A stretch of 51,108 nt of DNA from Rubellimicrobium roseum (GTDB lineage: Bacteria > Pseudomonadota > Alphaproteobacteria > Rhodobacterales > Rhodobacteraceae): positions 1 to 51,108 of the forward strand of contig NZ_VDFV01000024.1 of NCBI RefSeq assembly GCF_006152145.1, written 5' to 3'. A program made the translations under genes and the position numbers. The notes below the pieces were generated by a model. It saw nothing but the letters and a program-made list of their open reading frames with translations. It did no database searches and was not told the DNA's origin. Positions 1 through 8,833 of the stretch are shown here, in pieces; position 1 is the stretch's first letter, and every line of letters starts with the position of its first letter.

Positions 1-684
1 TCACGCGCGTCGCCTGACCTCGAGGGGAAAGGGGCGAACTCGGCCTCAACTCGAGTTGCGCAACAACGCCCCGGTTCGATGTCCCGTGGATACGATCTGA
101 TTTGTGGCGCGCAGCGGCTGTCTGTGGCGAGCGATGGACGCCGCGAGTGGCTGTTCCTCGGCGACCGCTGAACGGCGCTTCAGAGGGACGACGCGAGTGC
201 AGGTCGTCGACTGCCTTCATGAGATGCGTCGGAAATTGTCGCAACAGGGACAGTCACTGCTTGCTCCAGATTATGAACCGATGGTCATCTGGAAGCGCTG
301 CTGTCGCGTAGGGAACAAGAGGGCCGTCACGGCTCGACTGGCGCGAGCAGGAAACGCCCGGCGACCCACAACCGCGTCGCCCCCATACGGCGCGCTGCCC
401 ATCGCGAACGCTTGCGGCTGACCGAAGGAGGGCCTTGCCAGGCAGGACACCTGACACGGCAACTTGTTGCTCCGAGCCGTCGCAACCGCCGTCATCGCCG
501 GACCTGTATGGCATGTGCTGGATCTATCAGTCACAGCGAGTACGTCGCGCCCGCCAAGGGCGCGTGACAGGTAGCGCCTCCTTGGAGCGACGCGCAGGGC
601 CGGCACCGAAACAGGGGCACCCCCTATGTAGCTTACGACCTCCGCGAAACGGATCCGGAGAGCGCTTCTCCCTCGTGGGCAAAT
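1..684. other. Left-edge stretch without a convincing gene
   Basis: I see no supported gene here. Several open frames exist on both strands, but they overlap one another, translate into arginine/serine/proline-rich sequence typical of GC-rich noncoding DNA, and show no family motif or well-placed ribosome binding site. The segment is the 3' flank of the aldolase gene, which runs on the minus strand and ends at 719. The start of whatever lies to the left is outside the window. Confidence 0.5.
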
Positions 685-708
685 GGCGACCCAGGCAGAA
701 TGGTCGCC
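685..708 (-). terminator. Possible terminator hairpin after the aldolase/SDR gene
   Basis: A perfect 7-bp stem (GGCGACC at 685-691, GGTCGCC at 702-708) with a 10-nt loop lies just downstream of the aldolase stop on the minus strand. On that strand it is followed by a short ATTT rather than a full U tract, so it is only a candidate terminator. Confidence 0.4.
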
Positions 709-718
709 CGATTGCTCG

Positions 719-2782
719 CTAACGCAGCGCCGCCTCGATGTTGCCGCCGTCGACCGTCATGGCATGGCCAGTGGTTCTCTCGGCGAGAGCCAGCATCACG
801 AAGGCCTCGGCCACGTGACGCGCCTCGACCTCCTGCCCCAGGAGGTTGCCGGCCATGTAGCGCTCGGGCGTGACACCCCTCGCTTGTGCGCGCTCGGCAA
901 TGAAGGCCTCGGTTACAAGGCCTGAGCGGATACGGTCGGCGTTCACCCCGTTCACGCGGATCCCCTCGGGACCGAGCTCGAGCGCGAATTGACGCAGCAG
1001 GAAGAAGGTCGCGGCCTTGGGCAGACCGTAGGCGCCGAAGCCCTTTCCCGGGTTCACGGCCTGCTTGGAGACGTTGAAAATAATCTGCCCGCCCGCCCGC
1101 CCGCCCAGTCCACGGGCCTGCTCGCGGAAGACGGCGACCGCCGCCTGCGCCAAGGCCTGATGGGCGAAGAAGTTGAGCTCGAAGCTTTCGCGCAGAGTGG
1201 CGTCGGAGAGCGTTGCCATCTCGCCCTGCCAGGCGGCGCCGGCGTTGGAGAGGAGGATGTCGAGCCCGCCGAAGCGGCGGACGCAGGCGGCCACGATCCG
1301 CGCCGCCGCGCCGGGGGCGGTCAGGTCCGCCGCCACCGCGCCATGGTCCCGCCCCAGGTCCTTGAGCGCGGCGCCGAGCGCGCCCTCGTCGCGGTCGGTC
1401 AGGACCACGGTTGCGCCCTGCCCTGCGAAGGCCCTGGCCGCCGCACGCCCGATAGCTCCGGCCCCGCCTGTCACGAGCACGATGCGGCCCTGGAGCGGGG
1501 GCTTGGCGCCCTTGCCAAGCTTGGCCTGCTCCAGCGACCAGTACTCCATGTCGAAGGTGTCAGCTTCGCCAATAGGGTGGTAGCCGCCGACGGACTCGCC
1601 TTGCTCCATCACGCGCAACGTCTGCGTGCCGATGTCGCCCGCGATGCGGGCGGCGGCGGCTGTCGCGCCGACGCCCACCACGCCTAGCCCCTCGGCCCAG
1701 ACAAGGCCGGGCATGGGCGGGAGCATCGTCTTGGGCGTGGCGGCGCGCCTGGCCTGCCGGTCGAAGTACGCGCGGTACCGGTCAGCGAAGGCGACCACGG
1801 CCTGCCGCATCGCCTCGGGGCCGGCTTCCAGCGTCGGGCGGTTGAGGTGCAACGGACCGGCTTTGGTGCGGATCACATGGTCTGGCGTGGCGACGCCCCG
1901 CGTGGCGAGGTCCGCGAGGTCAGGGCGTTCAAGAAAGCTTCGCACCCCATCGTCGTCGCGCAGGTCGAGGACGGGCAGCGCCGCGCGCTTGGGGAGAGCC
2001 GAAGCGAGCGCCCCCCGAAGCGCGGCCAGGACAGGCCCGGCCTCTGGGTCGGACCGGCGCGCCTGCGCGGGGCGGTTCGTGGGACGACCCTGGGCCGCGA
2101 GCCAGACCGCGACATCGTTGGTCTGGTCGATCAGGCGATCGTAGGATTCGCGCGGGGTCGCGCCCCAGGTGAAGTGGCCGTGGTTGACAAGAAGCAGGCC
2201 CTCGGCCTCGGGATGCGCGTCGCGGACGGCTGCCGCCGCCTTGGCCAGGGCGAAGCCCGGCATGATGTAGGGCACGAGCGCGAGGCGCGACCCGAAGATC
2301 TCGCGCACGGCTGCCTCGACCTCGGGCAGGTTCGCCAGCGCCAAGAAAGGCGTGGCGTGGGTGTGGTCGATCACCCGGTCGGGGAGCCAAGCGTGGAGCA
2401 GCGTTTCCACCGATGGATTCGGCGCAGCGCTGTCGAGGAGGTTGGCGCGCTGGACATTCACCATGGCCTCGTCCGACAGCGCGCCGAGTCCCCGCAAGCG
2501 GTGGAGCGGCTGGAGCCGCACGGCCGGCAGGCCCGCGGGCGTGATCGAGTCGAGGTCGGCCCCGGAACCCTTGACATGCAGGACCTCCACCTCGTCGCCA
2601 AAGACGTCGCGGGCAGTGAGCTTGATCGAAGTGTTGCCGCCTCCATGCATCACGAGGTCCGGCACGCGGCCGATCAGGCGCGAGCTGTAGACGCGGAGCG
2701 CGAGCAGCCGGGCATTCGGGTCGTCGCCTGCCGCCGTCTCGAACGCCGCCGCTTCGTCGTCGCGCCACAAGTTCTCGAACAT
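719..2782 (-). CDS. Bifunctional class II aldolase / short-chain dehydrogenase (RhaD-SDR type)
   Basis: This 687-residue cytoplasmic enzyme has two domains. Residues 1 to about 400 are a class II aldolase/adducin domain, with a GGGNTS phosphate-binding segment near 47-52, a metal-binding HTH at 140-142 and NHGH at 200-203. Residues from about 430 are a short-chain dehydrogenase with a TGGAGAIG nucleotide-binding loop at 438-445, NAG at 513-515 and YxxxK at 585-589. The architecture and length match the rhamnulose-1-phosphate aldolase/alcohol dehydrogenase family, which cleaves a ketose 1-phosphate to DHAP plus an aldehyde and then processes the aldehyde. No rhamnose isomerase or kinase is nearby. 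The partner kinase and isomerase are MtnK- and MtnA-like, so I infer that the substrate is a 5-modified ribulose 1-phosphate rather than rhamnulose 1-phosphate. The ATG at 2782 has a GGGGAGGGGG ribosome binding site. The gene diverges from the SorC regulator across a shared operator. Confidence 0.85.
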   Translation of the reverse strand: MFENLWRDDEAAAFETAAGDDPNARLLALRVYSSRLIGRVPDLVMHGGGNTSIKLTARDVFGDEVEVLHVKGSGADLDSITPAGLPAVRLQPLHRLRGLGALSDEAMVNVQRANLLDSAAPNPSVETLLHAWLPDRVIDHTHATPFLALANLPEVEAAVREIFGSRLALVPYIMPGFALAKAAAAVRDAHPEAEGLLLVNHGHFTWGATPRESYDRLIDQTNDVAVWLAAQGRPTNRPAQARRSDPEAGPVLAALRGALASALPKRAALPVLDLRDDDGVRSFLERPDLADLATRGVATPDHVIRTKAGPLHLNRPTLEAGPEAMRQAVVAFADRYRAYFDRQARRAATPKTMLPPMPGLVWAEGLGVVGVGATAAAARIAGDIGTQTLRVMEQGESVGGYHPIGEADTFDMEYWSLEQAKLGKGAKPPLQGRIVLVTGGAGAIGRAAARAFAGQGATVVLTDRDEGALGAALKDLGRDHGAVAADLTAPGAAARIVAACVRRFGGLDILLSNAGAAWQGEMATLSDATLRESFELNFFAHQALAQAAVAVFREQARGLGGRAGGQIIFNVSKQAVNPGKGFGAYGLPKAATFFLLRQFALELGPEGIRVNGVNADRIRSGLVTEAFIAERAQARGVTPERYMAGNLLGQEVEARHVAEAFVMLALAERTTGHAMTVDGGNIEAALR
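1087..1106. repeat. (GCCC)5 tetranucleotide repeat inside the aldolase/SDR gene
   Basis: Five perfect GCCC units (GGGC on the coding strand) lie in the dehydrogenase half, between the NAG and YxxxK motifs, and encode a Gly/Arg/Ala-rich turn. Gain or loss of one unit would shift the frame before the catalytic Tyr-Lys pair. Five units is short for a true contingency repeat. Confidence 0.6.
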
Positions 2783-2833
2783 CCGACCCCCTCCCCTTTG
2801 TCGCCGTTGACCTCAGGGCGGTTTTCGACAGAA

Positions 2834-2849
2834 GTCAAGAAACCCTGAC
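2834..2849. promoter_or_regulatory. Putative SorC-family operator (GTCA-N8-TGAC) between aldolase and regulator genes
   Basis: The palindrome GTCA-N8-TGAC lies between the divergent aldolase/SDR and SorC regulator genes. The identical half-sites with identical spacing recur at 6259-6274 in the mtnK/transporter divergent promoter. On the minus strand the left half-site overlaps a -35-like TTGACT (2833-2838) aimed at the aldolase gene, which fits control of that promoter. Assignment to the adjacent regulator is inferred from position and repetition. Confidence 0.55.
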
Positions 2850-2867
2850 AAATGACGGAGCATGGGG

Positions 2868-3830
2868 ATGGTGGGCGGGCGGCGGCGCGGGCCGGGGCGC
2901 ATGGGCGGCGACGTGCTGATCGAGGTCGCTTGGCTCTACTATCAGGACGGTCTCAATCAAAAGGAAATCGCCGACCGGCTGGGCCTGTCGCGGGCGACCG
3001 TGGTGAACCATCTCCAGGAGGCGCGGGCGCAGGGCCTCATCCGCATCTCGCTGGCCGCCCCGGCCTTTGTGCAGCATCGGCTGGCGGTCGCGCTCTGTGA
3101 GAGGTTCGGCCTCCGCGCTGCCTATGTCCTGCCCGACGAGGGGCTGGCGGAGGAAGAGCAGTTCCGCCGCGTCGTGGCTGGGGGCGCGATGTGGCTGCCG
3201 TCGCTCCTCGGGCCCGGGGACCGGCTGGGGGTGGCCTGGGGACGGACGGTGCATGACTTGGCAGAGGCCGTAGAGCCGAGTCGCGTCCCCGACCTGACTG
3301 TCCTTCAACTGGTAGGCAGCATGGCCACCCCTTACGGCTTCACCGCCGAGGCCTGCTCGACGCTCCTTGCCCAGCAGCTCGGCGCGCGCTGCGTCAACAT
3401 CTTCGCCCCGGCGATCCTGAGCCGGCCGGAACTGGCGGAGGAGTTGCGGGCCGAGCCAATCCTGCGGGCGCAGCTCGACCAGATCGGAACGGTGAACAAG
3501 TTCCTGTTCTCAACCGGCACCGCCGGACCCGACAGCCACATCGTCCTCTCGGGCCTCGCCACGGCAGAGGACCTCCGCCGCAACGTCGCCAAGGGGGCGG
3601 CGGGGGTGATCTGCGGGCGCTTCGTGGACGAGAGCGGGCGGGCGGTGCCGGACGTCATGGAGGAGCGCATGATCGGCGTCCCCCTGCCTCGCCTCGTAGG
3701 GCTGGAGATGGGGATCATGGTCACCCCCGGGCATGACAAAGTCCTACCGTCGCTCGCTGCGATCCGGGGGGGTTATGTCACTCACCTCGTGACCGGGGCG
3801 AGCGTGGCCGAGGCGATGCTGTCCGCCTAG
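2868..3830 (+). CDS. SorC/DeoR-type sugar-responsive transcriptional regulator
   Basis: This is a DNA-binding regulator of about 320 residues, the usual SorC-family length. An N-terminal helix-turn-helix ([19 protein letters not shown], roughly residues 30-50) is followed by a sugar-binding domain resembling the NagB/RpiA fold, with the family-typical LVGSMATP and [10 protein letters not shown] segments. Effectors in this family are usually phosphorylated sugars, so here a pathway sugar phosphate would be expected. I chose the ATG at 2868 because GGAG at 2857-2860 is then 7 nt upstream; the in-frame ATG at 2862 would place that site directly against the start. The gene diverges from the aldolase/SDR gene. 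It converges on mtnA, and the two stop codons share the tetramer CTAG at 3827-3830. Confidence 0.85.
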   Translation: MVGGRRRGPGRMGGDVLIEVAWLYYQDGLNQKEIADRLGLSRATVVNHLQEARAQGLIRISLAAPAFVQHRLAVALCERFGLRAAYVLPDEGLAEEEQFRRVVAGGAMWLPSLLGPGDRLGVAWGRTVHDLAEAVEPSRVPDLTVLQLVGSMATPYGFTAEACSTLLAQQLGARCVNIFAPAILSRPELAEELRAEPILRAQLDQIGTVNKFLFSTGTAGPDSHIVLSGLATAEDLRRNVAKGAAGVICGRFVDESGRAVPDVMEERMIGVPLPRLVGLEMGIMVTPGHDKVLPSLAAIRGGYVTHLVTGASVAEAMLSA

Positions 3831-4939
3831 ACCTTGTTGGCCCGGTCGGGGAACATGGTGGCCAGCGCCTCGGGCGAGGCTTCGCAGACGCCGCGCTCGG
3901 TGATGAGGCCGGTGACCAGCGCCCTTGGCGTCACGTCGAATGCGGGGTTGCGCGCGTCCGTGCCGTCGGGAGAGACCTGCACCGTCACGATCCGGCCTTC
4001 GGCGTCGCGGCCCTGGACATGGGTGACCTCGGCGCCCGATCGTTCCTCGATGGGAATCTCCCTGACGCCGTCCTTCACGGTCCAGTCGATGGTGGGCGAC
4101 GGGAGCGCCACGTAGAAAGGCACCTCGTTGGCCCGCGCGGCCAGCGCTTTCAGGTAGGTCCCGATCTTGTTGCACACGTCGCCGTTCGCCGTGGTCCGGT
4201 CGGTGCCGACGATCACCATGTCAACCTCGCCGTGCTGCATCAGGTGGCCGCCCGCGTTGTCCACGATCAGCGAATGCGGCACGCCGTGGGAGTTCAGCTC
4301 CCAAGCGGTGAGCTGCGCGCCCTGGTTGCGGGGGCGCGTCTCGTCCACGAAGACGTGGACGGGGATGCCCGCCTCGACCGCTTGGTAGATGGGCGAGGTT
4401 GCGGTGCCCCAGTCCACCGTCGCGGGCCAGCCGGCGTTGCAGTGGGTGAGGATGCGCACGGGCTCGCCCGGCTGCTTCTTGGCCGCGATGTCCCGAATGA
4501 TGGCGAGGCCGTGCTCGCCTATCTTCCGGTTCATCTCCACGTCCTCCTCGCAGATCGTGTCCGCGCGGGCAAAGGCCGCTCGGGCACGCTCCTCGGGCGG
4601 CAGGGGGCGCAGGCGGGCCCGCATGTCGTCCAGCGCCCAGCGCAGGTTGATCGCGGTGGGGCGCGTCTCGTGCAGCACCTCCCAGGTTTCGTCCAGCGAG
4701 GCGTTGGAGGGGTCCTCGGCCATCTGCACGGCCACGCCATAGGCGGCCGTGGCGCCGATCAGGGGAGCGCCGCGCACCCACATGTCGCGGATCGCGACCG
4801 CGAAGGCCTGCCGATCAACCAGCGCCTCGATCCGCAGGTCGTGGGGCAGCCAGCGCTGGTCGATGATCTTCACCACGCCCCAGGGCGAGCCGTCCTCCTC
4901 GCGCCAGATGGAGCGGAAGGGTTTCCCGTCGATCTTCAT
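3827..4939 (-). CDS. mtnA: Methylthioribose-1-phosphate isomerase family protein (MtnA homologue)
   Basis: This 370-residue protein belongs to the eIF2B-like aldose-1-phosphate isomerase family, which converts 5-methylthioribose 1-phosphate to the ribulose 1-phosphate. Visible signatures are [16 protein letters not shown], an ETRPTAINL segment, the CNAG loop carrying the expected catalytic cysteine, [17 protein letters not shown], and [18 protein letters not shown] with the expected catalytic aspartate. The ATG at 4939 overlaps the mtnK stop (TCAT at 4936-4939, read as ATGA on the minus strand) and has an AAGGGA site upstream. The open frame continues upstream to 5128, but that part is arginine/proline/histidine-rich and lies inside mtnK. 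No mtnB, mtnC, mtnD or mtnE homologue is in the window, so the classical methionine salvage pathway is not supported here; a DHAP-shunt-like use is more likely. Confidence 0.88.
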   Translation of the reverse strand: MKIDGKPFRSIWREEDGSPWGVVKIIDQRWLPHDLRIEALVDRQAFAVAIRDMWVRGAPLIGATAAYGVAVQMAEDPSNASLDETWEVLHETRPTAINLRWALDDMRARLRPLPPEERARAAFARADTICEEDVEMNRKIGEHGLAIIRDIAAKKQPGEPVRILTHCNAGWPATVDWGTATSPIYQAVEAGIPVHVFVDETRPRNQGAQLTAWELNSHGVPHSLIVDNAGGHLMQHGEVDMVIVGTDRTTANGDVCNKIGTYLKALAARANEVPFYVALPSPTIDWTVKDGVREIPIEERSGAEVTHVQGRDAEGRIVTVQVSPDGTDARNPAFDVTPRALVTGLITERGVCEASPEALATMFPDRANKV

Positions 4940-6189
4940 AGCCAATCCCTTTCCGAGATGCTGCGCGTGAGGCCGAGGAGCGCCTCGATGCCTGCGATGT
5001 CCCCCTGCCCCATCAGGAGCGCACGGCCCAAGACCAGTGCCTTGGCCTCGCAAGCCGCGCGAAGACCCTCGTCCGCGATGCGCTCGAACTCGGCGTTGTG
5101 GGCGAGGCCCAGGATGCGGCGGTGGCATTCAAGGCCCGCGATGCCCAACGCGTCGCGCCAGACCTGCCCCAGCCACCGTTCGCGCGCGGACTCGGCGGCC
5201 CAGGCCTGGCTCTGATCCTCGAAGAGCGTCCGAGGGAACAGCATTCCCGTCCGCTCCGTGCGCCACAGATGGGTGAACTCGGCCGTGAAGTTCGTCCAGA
5301 TCGCGCGGACGACGGACAGGATCCACTCCTGATGGTCAGCGCGGTCGCCGTGGCCGGGCTGCGCGCAATGGGCCATCAGGAAATTGGCCATCAGCATGCC
5401 GACGTCGAAGCCCATGGGCCCGTACATCGCGAACTCGGGGTCGATGACGCGGGCCCTGTCGCCCTGCACCATGACGGAGCCGGTGTGGAGGTCGCCGTGC
5501 AGCATCGTCTCGGCGCGAGTGGCAAAGGCGGCCTTGAGCCGCTGTGCCTCGATCTTGAGAGCGGCGTCGGCGCGAAGGTCCCGGACGATCGGATCGAGCG
5601 CCGGCGTGTGACGGTTGAGCGGGGCATCGAAGTAGGGCTCGGTGAACACGAGCGCCTCGGTGATGTCGCACAGCTCCACGTTGCCGGCGAAGAGAGCGAG
5701 GTCAGCTTTGCGATCGGCGGCAGACATCGACAGGTCCGAGCCGCGGAACAGCGTGCGCGCGCAGAAGCGGCCGAGAAACTCGCCCAGGCCCTCGTGCCGG
5801 TTCCCCTCGATCAGGCTGCGGCGCAGGATGATGTGGCCGTCGAGGTATTCCATGACGATCAGTGCCTGCGCCTCGTCGAAGTGGATCACCTCTGGCACGC
5901 TGCCCGGGTCGCGCGCATCCTGCCGGCGGAGCGCGTGATATTCGAAGAAGGAGCGCCGCAGCGGCAGCGGCCAGCTTTCGCCCACGAGCCGAACGTAGGG
6001 CAGCGCCTGTTTGACCACGAGCCCGCCCGCCTCGCCCTCGACGATGAAGACGAGGTTGAGATTCCCGTCGCCCACCTCGCGCACCTGCCACGTCCCCGCA
6101 TCGCCCAGACGGTCCCGCAACGCGGGCAGGTCGCCCAGCCGCTGCGGCAGCGTCTCCACCGTCAGGGGGGCATAGGGGTCCTGCATCAT
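4936..6189 (-). CDS. mtnK: S-methyl-5-thioribose kinase family protein (MtnK homologue)
   Basis: This ATP-dependent sugar kinase of 417 residues has a protein-kinase-like fold. It would phosphorylate the anomeric hydroxyl of 5-methylthioribose or a related 5-substituted ribose. Family marks are the [13 protein letters not shown] glycine-rich segment near the N-terminus, the catalytic HGDLHTGS loop and the metal-binding [13 protein letters not shown] segment. The length matches MtnK. The ATG at 6189 is preceded by CGGGAG with 6 nt spacing. The open frame reaches 6270, but that upstream part contains the -10 and -35 elements and the operator, so it is not coding. The gene is translationally coupled to mtnA through an ATGA overlap and is controlled from the divergent promoter it shares with the ABC importer. 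Confidence 0.9.
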   Translation of the reverse strand: MMQDPYAPLTVETLPQRLGDLPALRDRLGDAGTWQVREVGDGNLNLVFIVEGEAGGLVVKQALPYVRLVGESWPLPLRRSFFEYHALRRQDARDPGSVPEVIHFDEAQALIVMEYLDGHIILRRSLIEGNRHEGLGEFLGRFCARTLFRGSDLSMSAADRKADLALFAGNVELCDITEALVFTEPYFDAPLNRHTPALDPIVRDLRADAALKIEAQRLKAAFATRAETMLHGDLHTGSVMVQGDRARVIDPEFAMYGPMGFDVGMLMANFLMAHCAQPGHGDRADHQEWILSVVRAIWTNFTAEFTHLWRTERTGMLFPRTLFEDQSQAWAAESARERWLGQVWRDALGIAGLECHRRILGLAHNAEFERIADEGLRAACEAKALVLGRALLMGQGDIAGIEALLGLTRSISERDWL

Positions 6190-6234
6190 CGAAAACTCCC
6201 GTTCGTCGGGCCTCCTCCCGGGCCGCTTGGCCGG

Positions 6235-6263
6235 ATAATCCCCGCATTCCTGTCTTTTGTCAA
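6235..6263 (-). promoter_or_regulatory. Candidate sigma-70 promoter for mtnK-mtnA
   Basis: On the minus strand, a perfect -35 TTGACA (6258-6263) is separated by 17 nt from GATTAT (6235-6240), which matches the -10 consensus at four of six positions. The predicted start of transcription is near 6228, about 40 nt before the mtnK ATG. The -35 lies inside the operator palindrome, which suggests repression by steric exclusion. Confidence 0.5.
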
Positions 6264-6283
6264 AGCGCATTGACTTTTGACAG
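6250..6283. promoter_or_regulatory. Extended operator palindrome in the mtnK / ABC-importer divergent promoter
   Basis: The sequence has an outer CTGTC (6250-6254) paired with GACAG (6279-6283) and an inner GTCA-N8-TGAC core (6259-6274). The core is the same palindrome seen at 2834-2849 next to the SorC regulator gene. It overlaps the minus-strand -35 and contains a perfect TTGACA on the plus strand (6277-6282) that may serve the importer operon, although no good -10 is visible on that side. Confidence 0.6.
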
Positions 6284-6320
6284 GCGATGGGGTCGCCTGC
6301 AGGGAAAGAGGGAGGATGGC

Positions 6321-7823
6321 GTGGACGGCTCGGCGATCCGCGTGAGGGGGCTCAGCAAGGCGTTCGGGCCCAACCGAGTGCTGCGGGGCATCGACTTCGA
6401 CCTGCCAGCGGGGGCAGTCACGGTGCTCATGGGCGCGAACGGCGCGGGCAAGTCGACGCTCGTAAAGGTGCTCTGCGGCGTCCACCCGACCGACCGGGGC
6501 GAGGTCACGCTGGGCGGGCGGCCCTTCGCGCCGGGCTCGCCCGCGCAGGCCCTGCGCGCGGGCGTCGTGACCGTGCATCAGAACATCGACGACGGCGTGG
6601 TGCCTGACCTCGACGTGGCATCGAACCTTCTGCTCGACCAGATTGCGGACGGGTCCGTGGGCGTGGCCTCAGGCCGCAAGCTGCGGGACCGCGCTCGCGC
6701 CGTGGCCGAGGCGGTGGGACTCCGCGTGGACCTGCGCCGGCCGATGGCGGAGCTGCCGCTTGCCGACCGGCAACTCGTGGCCATTGCGCGGGCCATGGCG
6801 CACAAGCCGCGCCTGCTGATCCTCGACGAGCCCACCTCGTCGCTCTCGGCCGCCGAGGCCGAGCGCCTCTTCGCACTGATCGACCGGCTTCGGGCACAGG
6901 GTGTGGCTCTCCTCTACATCTCGCACCGCATGTCGGACATCCGGCGCATCGCCGACAGGATCGTGTCGATGCGCGACGGGGTCGTGTCGGGGGTCTTCGA
7001 AGCCCAGCCGCTCGACACCGGGGGCGCGGTGCGGGCAATGCTCGGCCGCGACCTGTCCGAGGCCGCCATCACCATCCCGGCGCCGGGGCCGGTCGTACTG
7101 TCGATGCAGGGTACCGTCCTTAGGCCGGGCGCACGTCCCTTCGACCTAATCGCGCGGGCGGGCGAGGTCGTCGCCGTCACCGGCCTCGTCGGCGCGGGAA
7201 AGTCGGCGCTGGCGGCCGCGCTCTTCGGGCTCGCGGCGCCGGTAGCGGGCGCGATGCGTTTGGACGGGGCGCCGTACGCGCCCGCCTCGCCCATCGCAGC
7301 CATCGCCCGCGGCGTCTACATGGTCCCGCGGGACCGGCGGGCGAACACGCTGATCGCGGACTTCGACATCGCGCGGAATCTGTCCTTGCCCTTCCTGCGC
7401 CGCCATGCACGCGGTCCCTTCCTGCGCCGCCGCTCCGAGGCCGCCTTGGGCGCCCGCATGGTGGCCGAGATGGGCGTGGTCTGCCGCTCGCCGCGTGACG
7501 GCATCCTCACGCTCTCGGGCGGCAACCAGCAGAAGGTGGCGGTGGGGCGCTGGATGGCCGAGGCCTCGCGTCTCCTCGTCCTCGACGAGCCGTTCCAGGG
7601 TGTGGACATCCAGGCCCGGCGCGACATCGGTGCCAAGATCCGTGCGACCGCGCGGGACCGGGCCACGCTGGTACTGGTCGCCGAACTGGACGAGGCCATG
7701 GAGATCGCCGACCGAATCCTCGTGATGAGCGAGCACACGGTCGCGGGCGAGCACCGCAACGAGAACCTCGACCTGTCCTCCGTCATGCGACAGGTCACCG
7801 ACGCGCACGGAGCCGCCGCATGA
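6321..7823 (+). CDS. Sugar ABC transporter ATP-binding protein (RbsA/MglA type)
   Basis: This 500-residue protein has two tandem nucleotide-binding domains, typical of carbohydrate-uptake-2 importers. Domain 1 has Walker A GANGAGKST, a signature region reading LPLADRQLVAIARAM and Walker B LLILDEPTS. Domain 2 has GLVGAGKSALA, LSGGNQQKVAVGRWM and LLVLDEP. It would energise uptake with the permease and binding protein that follow. I prefer the GTG at 6321 because GGGAGG is 5 nt upstream and translation then begins just before the first beta strand (AIRVRGLSKAFG). The open frame extends to 6270, but that part overlaps the operator. Its stop overlaps the permease start (ATGA). Confidence 0.9.
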   Translation: MDGSAIRVRGLSKAFGPNRVLRGIDFDLPAGAVTVLMGANGAGKSTLVKVLCGVHPTDRGEVTLGGRPFAPGSPAQALRAGVVTVHQNIDDGVVPDLDVASNLLLDQIADGSVGVASGRKLRDRARAVAEAVGLRVDLRRPMAELPLADRQLVAIARAMAHKPRLLILDEPTSSLSAAEAERLFALIDRLRAQGVALLYISHRMSDIRRIADRIVSMRDGVVSGVFEAQPLDTGGAVRAMLGRDLSEAAITIPAPGPVVLSMQGTVLRPGARPFDLIARAGEVVAVTGLVGAGKSALAAALFGLAAPVAGAMRLDGAPYAPASPIAAIARGVYMVPRDRRANTLIADFDIARNLSLPFLRRHARGPFLRRRSEAALGARMVAEMGVVCRSPRDGILTLSGGNQQKVAVGRWMAEASRLLVLDEPFQGVDIQARRDIGAKIRATARDRATLVLVAELDEAMEIADRILVMSEHTVAGEHRNENLDLSSVMRQVTDAHGAAA

Positions 7824-8809
7824 CCGCCCGGGACCTCGCCATCCGCTATGGCTTCCTCGTGCTGATGGCGGGCCTCATCGTGGTTTTCGGCGTGACGGCG
7901 AGCGGCTTCCTGACGGTGCCCAGCGCGGTCTTCATCCTTCAGTCGGTGGCGATCACCGGCATCCTGGCGCTGGGCGTCACCTGCACGCTGGTCGTCGGTG
8001 GCTTCGACCTGTCCATCGGTGCGGTCGCCACCTCGGCCCTGATGCTCTCGGCCTATGTCATGGTGGTGTGGGAGATGGGCGCGGTCGCGGCGGTAGCCTT
8101 GTGCCTACTCATGGGCGCGGGCGTGGGGCTCATCAACGGGTTCCTCATCGTCAAGATGAAGGTGCCGGACCTGCTCGCGACGCTCGGCATGATGTTCGTG
8201 CTCCTGGGCATCCAGCGTATTCCCACGGAAGGAAACTCGATCGCCACCGGCATGGCGCTGCCGGACGGGACGACGGCCACGGGAACCTTCTCGCCCGCCT
8301 TCCTGGCACTGGGGCGGCTGCGGCTTGGGGACGTGCTGCCTCTGTCGGTGGTGTTCCTGCTTCTCATCGCTGTGCTGGTCTGGAGCTTTCTGGAACTGAC
8401 GCGCCATGGGCGGCTCATGTACGCCATCGGCTCCAACGCGCAGGCCGCTGCGCTCGCCGGGGCGAACGTCGAGCGTTACAAGGTCGCGGCCTACGTGATC
8501 TCGGGGGTGCTGGCCTCGGTAGGCGGCATCCTTCTGGCGGCGCGGCTCGGGCGCGGGGACGTGGCTTCGGGGAACAACCTTCTCCTCGACAGCGTGGCGG
8601 CGGCGCTGATCGGCTTCGCGGTGCTGGGGGCCTCCAAGCCAAACGCCTTCGGCACGGCCATCGGCGCGCTCTTCGTGGGCATCCTGCTGCAGGGTCTCAC
8701 GATGCTGAACGCCCCCTACTACACGCAAGACTTCGTGAAGGGGGCGGTCCTGGTCGTGGCCCTCGTCTTCACATTCGCGCTGACCGGGCGGCGAACCCGG
8801 AGCGCCTGA
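7820..8809 (+). CDS. Sugar ABC transporter permease (RbsC type)
   Basis: This is an integral inner-membrane permease of 329 residues with about 8-10 hydrophobic segments. It carries the family segments GGFDLSIGAV near the N-terminal third and GSNAQAAALAGANVERYKV in the cytoplasmic coupling region. It forms the channel for the ATPase encoded just upstream, whose stop codon it overlaps by ATGA. The C-terminal GASKPNAFGTAIGALFVGILLQG region is typical of RbsC. Context points to uptake of the sugar that is then phosphorylated by the divergent MtnK homologue. Confidence 0.9.
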   Translation: MTARDLAIRYGFLVLMAGLIVVFGVTASGFLTVPSAVFILQSVAITGILALGVTCTLVVGGFDLSIGAVATSALMLSAYVMVVWEMGAVAAVALCLLMGAGVGLINGFLIVKMKVPDLLATLGMMFVLLGIQRIPTEGNSIATGMALPDGTTATGTFSPAFLALGRLRLGDVLPLSVVFLLLIAVLVWSFLELTRHGRLMYAIGSNAQAAALAGANVERYKVAAYVISGVLASVGGILLAARLGRGDVASGNNLLLDSVAAALIGFAVLGASKPNAFGTAIGALFVGILLQGLTMLNAPYYTQDFVKGAVLVVALVFTFALTGRRTRSA

Positions 8810-8833
8810 CGGCCAACCTTGGGAGGAGAAACC

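Noticed and set aside
102-722. Several overlapping open frames at the left edge
   Set aside because: Mutually overlapping on both strands, Arg/Ser/Pro-rich, with no motif or ribosome binding site; typical of open frames in GC-rich noncoding DNA.
4940-5128. N-terminal extension of mtnA
   Set aside because: Lies inside mtnK, has low-complexity Arg/Pro/His composition, and mtnA has a coupled ATG at 4939 that matches the family start.
6190-6270. N-terminal extension of mtnK
   Set aside because: Contains the promoter and operator elements; the ATG at 6189 has a proper ribosome binding site and fits the family length.
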